A DNA stretch of 53,746 nt from Actinomycetes bacterium (lineage in GTDB: Bacteria; Actinomycetota; Acidimicrobiia; Acidimicrobiales; Palsa-688): contig JAKAQB010000019.1 of NCBI GenBank assembly GCA_021811865.1, positions 1 through 53,746 on the forward strand, read 5' to 3'. Below the pieces are notes generated by a model. The model made no database searches. It had not been told where the DNA came from and was given only the letters and a program-made list of their open reading frames with translations. Shown piece after piece: positions 49,409 through 53,746 of the stretch; positions within the stretch are counted from its first letter, which is position 1; every line of letters starts with the position of its first letter. The translations under genes and the position numbers were made by a program.

Positions 49409-49414
49409 CGGCAC

Positions 49415-50761
49415 ATGGTGCAGACCGAGACCCGCTCCGCCATCCCCCAGCAGCGCGCCCTGCGCACCGAGCTCCCCGGCCCCCGCAGCCGGCAGCTCGC
49501 CGCCCGGCGGGAGGCGGCCGTCGCCCCCGGCGTGAGCTCGACGCTCCCCCTCTACATCCACGACGCCGAGGGAGCCATCCTCGTCGACGTCGACGGCAAC
49601 GCCCTCATCGACCTCGGCTCGGGCATCGCTGTCACCACCGTCGGCCACGCCGTGCCCGCCGTCGTGGAGGCCGTCCGTGAGCAAGCGACCCGATTCACCC
49701 ACACCTGCTTCATGGTCGGGCCCTACGAGGGCTACGTCGAGGTCTGCGAGGAGCTCAACCGGCTGACCCCCGGCCACTTCGCCAAGACGTCGGCACTGTT
49801 CAACTCCGGTGCAGAGGCCGTGGAGAACGCCGTCAAGGTCGCCCGGCGGGCGACGGGCAGGGACGCCGTCGTCGTCTTCGACCACGCCTACCACGGCCGC
49901 ACCAACCTGACGATGGCCCTCACCGCCAAGAACTTGCCGTACAAGGACGGGTTCGGGCCCTTCGCACCGGAGGTCTACCGGGCGCCCATGTCCTACCCGC
50001 TGCGCGACGGCGGCCTTCCCGGGGCGGAGGCCGCCCGCGCCGCCCTCGAGCAGGTGGAGCGGCAGGTCGGCGCCGACCGTGTCGCGTGCCTGCTGATCGA
50101 GCCGATCCAGGGCGAAGGTGGCTTCGTCGTGCCCGCGCCCGGCTTCCTCCCCGCCCTGGCCGACTGGTGCCGTGCCCACGGCGTCGTCTTCGCCGCCGAC
50201 GAGGTGCAGAGCGGGTTCTGCCGCACCGGGCAGTGGTTCGCCTGCGAGCACGAGGGCGTCGTGCCCGACCTCGTGACGACGGCCAAGGCGCTCGGCGCCG
50301 GCATGCCGCTGGCTGCTGTGACCGGGCGGGCGGAGATCATGGCAGCCGTCCCCGCCGGCGGCCTCGGCGGCACCTACGGAGGCAACCCCGTCGCCTGCGC
50401 CGCCGCCCTCGCCGGCATCGCAACCATGCGCGACGGCGACCTGGCCGGCGCTGCCAGACGGCTCGCCGTCACGATCGAGGCGCGCCTCGGCGTCCTCGCC
50501 GACGAGTTGCCCGCCGTCGCCGAGCGCCGGGGTCGGGGCGCCATGCAGGCCATGGAGCTCGTGCGTCCTGGCAGCCTGGAACCCGACGCCGCCGCCACCA
50601 AGGAGGTCGCCGCCGCCTGTCACTCCCAGGGGGTGGTGGTCCTCACATGCGGCAGCTGGGGCAACGTGATCCGATTGCTGCCCCCGCTCACGATCTCCGA
50701 CGAGCTCCTCGACGAGGGCCTCGGGGTCCTCGAGGCGGCCTGCCGAAAGGTTCTCGGGTAA
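49415..50761 (+). CDS. gabT: 4-aminobutyrate aminotransferase-like class III aminotransferase
   Basis: A 448-residue PLP enzyme transferring the amino group of GABA (or a related omega-amino acid) to 2-oxoglutarate. Motifs: DLGSGIAVTTVGHAVPAVVE, FNSGAEAVENAVKVARRATG, VVFDHAYHGRTNLTMALT, IEPIQGEGGFVVPAPGF, FAADEVQSGFCRTG, and the PLP lysine in TTAKALGAGMPL. The C-terminal half fits GabT closely. The upstream open frame to 49034 belongs to no gene. The start is leaderless by its -10. Substrate inferred from family only. Confidence 0.9.
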   Translation: MVQTETRSAIPQQRALRTELPGPRSRQLAARREAAVAPGVSSTLPLYIHDAEGAILVDVDGNALIDLGSGIAVTTVGHAVPAVVEAVREQATRFTHTCFMVGPYEGYVEVCEELNRLTPGHFAKTSALFNSGAEAVENAVKVARRATGRDAVVVFDHAYHGRTNLTMALTAKNLPYKDGFGPFAPEVYRAPMSYPLRDGGLPGAEAARAALEQVERQVGADRVACLLIEPIQGEGGFVVPAPGFLPALADWCRAHGVVFAADEVQSGFCRTGQWFACEHEGVVPDLVTTAKALGAGMPLAAVTGRAEIMAAVPAGGLGGTYGGNPVACAAALAGIATMRDGDLAGAARRLAVTIEARLGVLADELPAVAERRGRGAMQAMELVRPGSLEPDAAATKEVAAACHSQGVVVLTCGSWGNVIRLLPPLTISDELLDEGLGVLEAACRKVLG

Positions 50762-50803
50762 GGCTTCCCGCCCTTCACGCCAGGACACGCCAGGCGCCGC
50801 TGG

Positions 50804-51712
50804 CTACGGCCGCGCCGCAACCTCGCGCAGCATCGGCGCCAGCGCCCGCCACTGCTCGGCAGGCACCCCCCGCCGGTCGGCGGGGAGCGGCTGGACGCAC
50901 ACATGGTCGGCGCCGGCGTCGAAGTGGGCACGGACCCTCGCTTCGATGGCGTCGTCGTCCCCCCAGGCGACGATGGCGTCGACGAGGCGGTCGCTACCAC
51001 CTCCGGCGAAGTCCTCCTCGGAGAACCCGAGGCGGCGAAGGTTGTTCTGGTAGTTCGGCAACCGGACGTAGACCTCGGTGTGCATCCGCCCGACATCTCT
51101 CGCCCGGACAGGGTCGGTCTCCCGCAGCACCGCCTGCTCGACGCAGAGGAGGCCCACGTCGAGCACCTCGCGGGCCGTGGCGGTGTGCTCGGGCGTGACG
51201 AAGTACGTGAGGGCGCCGTCCGTGCGCTCCTCGGCCAGCGCCAGCATCCGGGGGCCGAGCGCGGCGAGGACCCGCCGGACGGGCGTCGCCGGCCGGAACG
51301 CCGTGTAGGGAGAGGTGTCCATGACGTCGAGGTAGCGCCGCATGGCATCCAGAGGGCGGCGGTACTCGTGGCCGCGCAGGTCCTCGACAAGCGTGTGATG
51401 GCTCACGCCAAGTCCGAGCAGCACCCGCTCGGGGAACGCCTCGGTCAGCGCCTTGACGCCACCCGTCATGGTCACGGCGTCGCGAGCCCAGATGCTGGCG
51501 ATACCTGTCGCCCCGACCAGCTGGCGGGTGGAGTGGAGCATCGCGCCCAGCGCGACGAACACATCTCGCCCGGCGACCTCGGGCACCCACAGCACCCCGT
51601 ACCCCAGCTCCTCGAGCTCGGCGGCGCGCTCGCAGGCCCCGGCGAGGGGCGCCGCGTCGAGGGAGCCGGTCCACAGGCCCAGCCGCGGCAGGGCGAAGGC
51701 GGTCGTCTCCAT
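50804..51712 (-). CDS. F420-dependent LLM-class oxidoreductase
   Basis: A 302-residue luciferase-like monooxygenase fold protein, likely using coenzyme F420. It begins ETTAFALPRLGLWTGSLDAA, then ELEELGYGVLWVPEVAGRDV, followed by a TIM-barrel pattern with LLGLGVSHHTLVEDL, AALGPRMLALAEERTDGALT, YFVTPEHT and HVCVQPLP. It matches the pattern of the F420 family typical of actinobacteria. The ATG at 51712 has TAGTGT seven bases upstream (leaderless type). The open frame beyond is in the intergenic region shared with the divergent ferredoxin. Confidence 0.88.
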   Translation of the reverse strand: METTAFALPRLGLWTGSLDAAPLAGACERAAELEELGYGVLWVPEVAGRDVFVALGAMLHSTRQLVGATGIASIWARDAVTMTGGVKALTEAFPERVLLGLGVSHHTLVEDLRGHEYRRPLDAMRRYLDVMDTSPYTAFRPATPVRRVLAALGPRMLALAEERTDGALTYFVTPEHTATAREVLDVGLLCVEQAVLRETDPVRARDVGRMHTEVYVRLPNYQNNLRRLGFSEEDFAGGGSDRLVDAIVAWGDDDAIEARVRAHFDAGADHVCVQPLPADRRGVPAEQWRALAPMLREVAARP

Positions 51713-51808
51713 GAAGCCGACACTAGGCGCTTGGGGCCTAGGGTGATCGCCGGTGGCGGGCGCCACCCCTGGCCGTCGCTCCGGCCGGGCGTCGACCGGA
51801 GGTGCCGG

Positions 51809-52000
51809 ATGCGCGTCGTCGTCAACTACGACCTCTGCGAGAGCAACGCCCTCTGCATGGGCAAGGCTCCGGAGGTGTTCGCGGTGCGTGACGACGACCT
51901 CCTCTACGTCCTGCAGGAGGAGCCGCCCGAGGAGTTGCGGGCCAAGGTGGAGGCCGCGGCCGCTGCCTGCCCCAAGCAGGCGATCACCATCCAAGGTTGA
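51809..52000 (+). CDS. Small ferredoxin (3Fe-4S type)
   Basis: A 63-residue ferredoxin. MRVVVNYDLCESNALCMGKA starts a single-cluster fold; the ligands are the cysteines of LCESNALC and of ACPKQAITI. This three-cysteine layout is typical of 3Fe-4S ferredoxins that feed electrons to cytochrome P450s. No P450 gene lies in the window. GGAGG is six bases before the ATG. Divergent from the F420-type oxidoreductase. Confidence 0.9.
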   Translation: MRVVVNYDLCESNALCMGKAPEVFAVRDDDLLYVLQEEPPEELRAKVEAAAAACPKQAITIQG

Positions 52001-52067
52001 CGGCTCCCGTGGGTGGCGGCGGTCGGTGGCGGTGACGGCTCCCGCCGGTTACGGCGGTCGGTGGCGG
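51998..52067 (+). repeat. 35-base imperfect tandem duplication before the CocE gene
   Basis: Units 51998-52032 and 52033-52067 are nearly identical, both beginning TGACGGCTCCCG and ending GGCGGTCGGTGGCGG. The duplication copies the GTGACGGC start region out of frame. The upstream copy opens a 12-codon frame (VTAPAGYGGRWR) whose TGA overlaps the GTG at 52067. Confidence 0.75.
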
Positions 52068-53746
52068 TGACGGCGGCCAGCCGCCTCGCCGGTCGCCTGG
52101 CCCGCCTCCGGCCCGCCGAGCACGACGACCTGCTCGTCGAGCGCGACCTTCCCATGGCGACCGACGACGGCGTCGTGCTGCTCGCCGACCGCTGGGCGCC
52201 GGCGGGGGTGGATGCGACCACCGTCCCGGTGATCCTTCTCCGCTCGCCCTATGGCAGGCGGACCTTGGACCTGGTGGGGCGGCTCCTCGCCGAGCGGGGC
52301 TACCAGGTGGTGATCCAGAGCGTCCGGGGCACGTTTGGGTCCGGCGGAACCTGGATCCCGTTCCGCAACGAGCGTGCCGACGGCTACGCCACCTTCCGCT
52401 GGATCGCCGGCCAGCCGTGGTGGAGCGGCGTGGTCGCCACGTTCGGCCCGAGCTACCTCGGGCTCACCCAGTGGGCCGTGGTCGACGACCCACCGCCCTC
52501 GCTGCGGGCCATGGCACTAGCGGTCACCTCTGCGGCGTTCCGCCACGCCGTCGTCTACACCGGCGGCACCTTCGGCCTGGAGACGGGGGCGACGTGGCTC
52601 ACCTTCCTCGAGCACCAAGAAGGCGGGTGGCGAGCTGCCCTGGCGGCCCAGCTGCGATCCCGCCGCGGGCTGGCAGCCGCCTACACGACCCTGCCCCTGA
52701 GCGATGCCGAGGCTGCAGGCATCGGGCGCCGCATCGACTACTACCAGGACTGGCTCGTCCACGAACGGCCCGACGACACGTGGTGGGACCCGGTGGAGTT
52801 CGGCAAGGACGTCTCGCGGATGCCGCCGGCAGCCTTTGTCGGGGGGTGGTACGACATCTTCCTGCCGTTCCAGCTGGACGACTACGCACGCCTGCAGTCC
52901 GCCGGCCGGGACGTGCGCCTGACGATCGGACCGTGGACCCATTCCAGCCTCCGCCTGTCGGCGGCTGGCCTGGCCGACGCATTGGACTGGTTCGACGCCC
53001 ACCTCCGCGGCGGGTGCGGGTGCGTCCCGGGTGAGCTGCCTCCGGCCGGTTGGTCGCGGCCGGTCCGTGGGTCGCGGCCGTTCCGTGGGTCACGGCGGGC
53101 CGGCGGTGGCGGGGTGGCCGGCGGTGGCGGGGTGGCCGGCGGTGGCCCCGCGGGGCGGAGCCTGGTCCGGCTCCAACTGCTAGGGACCCGACGCTGGATC
53201 GGCCTCGACACATGGCCGCCGCCCGCCCAATCCGTCCGGTGGTACCTGCACGGCGGCGGGGTGCTCAGCCGGGTGCTGCCCGGCCCGTCGACCCCGACCC
53301 GCTACCGGTGGGATCCCGCCGACCCTACGCCCGGGCTCGGCGGGGCGTCGCTCGACCCGCTCCGGGCGGGAGGAAGGAACCAGCGCCGCCGGGAACAGCG
53401 CGCCGACGTCGTCACCTTCACGAGCGATCCACTGCCGGCCGGGTTCGTCCTCGCCGGCCCGGTGTCGGCCGAGATCTGGTTGCGGTCGTCCAACTGGTTC
53501 ACGGACCTGTTCGTCCGGCTCTGCGACCTGCGCCCCTCGGGCCGGTCGATCAATTTCACCGACGGGATCCTGCGCCTGGAGCCGGCTGGCGCCGGCGGGG
53601 TCGTGCACGCGGCGAGGGAGGCGGGCGGCGGGGTGGCGCACATGGGGACAGAGGCGGATGGCGACGTGACCGACATGGGTGACGGAACCGTGCGTGTCCG
53701 CGTGCGCATGTGGCCGATCGGTGTCCGGCTCGGCGGCGGGCATCGG
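52061..53746 (+). CDS. CocE/NonD-family alpha/beta hydrolase, 3' end cut by window
   Basis: An X-Pro-dipeptidyl-peptidase (S15)-type hydrolase related to cocaine esterase. About 562 codons are present and the frame is open at the window end. Motifs: ATDDGVVLLADRWAP, ILLRSPYGRR, nucleophile Ser in FGPSYLGLTQW, Asp in VGGWYDIFLPFQ and His in TIGPWTHSS. The C-terminal jelly-roll begins at VRLQLLGTRRW. Between them is an unusual repeat-rich insert (SRPVRGSRPFRG, then GGGGVAGGGGVAGGG). Start is GTG 52061 or 52067. Substrate (ester or peptide) unknown. Confidence 0.88.
   Translation, partial: MAVTAASRLAGRLARLRPAEHDDLLVERDLPMATDDGVVLLADRWAPAGVDATTVPVILLRSPYGRRTLDLVGRLLAERGYQVVIQSVRGTFGSGGTWIPFRNERADGYATFRWIAGQPWWSGVVATFGPSYLGLTQWAVVDDPPPSLRAMALAVTSAAFRHAVVYTGGTFGLETGATWLTFLEHQEGGWRAALAAQLRSRRGLAAAYTTLPLSDAEAAGIGRRIDYYQDWLVHERPDDTWWDPVEFGKDVSRMPPAAFVGGWYDIFLPFQLDDYARLQSAGRDVRLTIGPWTHSSLRLSAAGLADALDWFDAHLRGGCGCVPGELPPAGWSRPVRGSRPFRGSRRAGGGGVAGGGGVAGGGPAGRSLVRLQLLGTRRWIGLDTWPPPAQSVRWYLHGGGVLSRVLPGPSTPTRYRWDPADPTPGLGGASLDPLRAGGRNQRRREQRADVVTFTSDPLPAGFVLAGPVSAEIWLRSSNWFTDLFVRLCDLRPSGRSINFTDGILRLEPAGAGGVVHAAREAGGGVAHMGTEADGDVTDMGDGTVRVRVRMWPIGVRLGGGHR
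53054..53146 (+). repeat. Two 18-base tandem repeat arrays inside the CocE gene
   Basis: Units 53054-53071 and 53072-53089 differ by one base (SRPVRG/SRPFRG). Units 53098-53115 and 53116-53133 are identical, with a 13-base third copy (GGGGVA repeats). All unit lengths are multiples of three, so the frame is kept. Confidence 0.85.

Overview
The window is about 54 kb of very GC-rich DNA with GTG and TTG starts, frequent 1-4 base start/stop overlaps and many apparently leaderless genes. A WhiB-family regulator, an F420-type luciferase-like oxidoreductase, a wax-ester-synthase/DGAT protein, a polyprenol-phosphate-mannose synthase and a three-part proton-translocating transhydrogenase point to Actinomycetota. 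The gene order and style suggest an Acidimicrobiia-like member, but this is inference, since no marker rRNA is present.

Layout. 1-13.3 kb is core: pntA1-pntA2-pntB (minus, pntB cut by the window edge), a DinG/XPD-type helicase, then uppS-recO-glyS-ppdK-dnaG-sigma70 on the plus strand. 13.3-18.7 kb is patchy: a thioesterase, tRNA-Asn followed by a transposase remnant, a DUF5615 toxin with a decayed partner, an acyl-CoA dehydrogenase, a secreted protein, and a 1.19-kb insertion in tRNA-Ile2 that carries a HEPN gene. 18.7-23.7 kb holds lipid-type enzymes (SCP2-hydrolase fusion, WS/DGAT), an inositol-phosphatase-family gene and a WhiB7-like regulator with a long attenuator leader, ending at tRNA-Val. 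23.9-28.1 kb is an accessory toxin/defence patch: an ApeA-like HEPN gene with one nonsense codon, MntA-HepT, a recombinase-type HTH fragment, a VapBC whose toxin has one nonsense codon, and an intact VapBC. 28.2-34.2 kb holds an MMPL transporter, a GGDEF protein and an HlyIII protein. 33-37.8 kb is a minus-strand cassette: sorting-signal surface protein, polyprenol-P-mannose synthase, membrane glycosyltransferase, sortase. 38-53.7 kb has an MFS pump, a VIT1-like metal transporter, a kinase/VWA/PP2C triad, an acyl-CoA dehydrogenase, a class A PBP with a zinc-ribbon coiled-coil protein, an MFS pump, a histidine phosphatase, an aminotransferase, an F420-type oxidoreductase, a ferredoxin and a truncated CocE-type hydrolase.

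How genes work together. The surface-protein cassette looks able to make, mannosylate and anchor one cell-surface protein. The kinase/VWA/PP2C genes form a phospho-signalling triad. The WhiB7 locus combines an autoregulated-type promoter, a 67-codon leader ORF and a terminator, the architecture of antibiotic-responsive attenuation. Two mobile-defence zones (17.1-18.4 kb and 23.9-27.8 kb) lie next to tRNA genes and carry several HEPN and PIN nucleases, some freshly broken.
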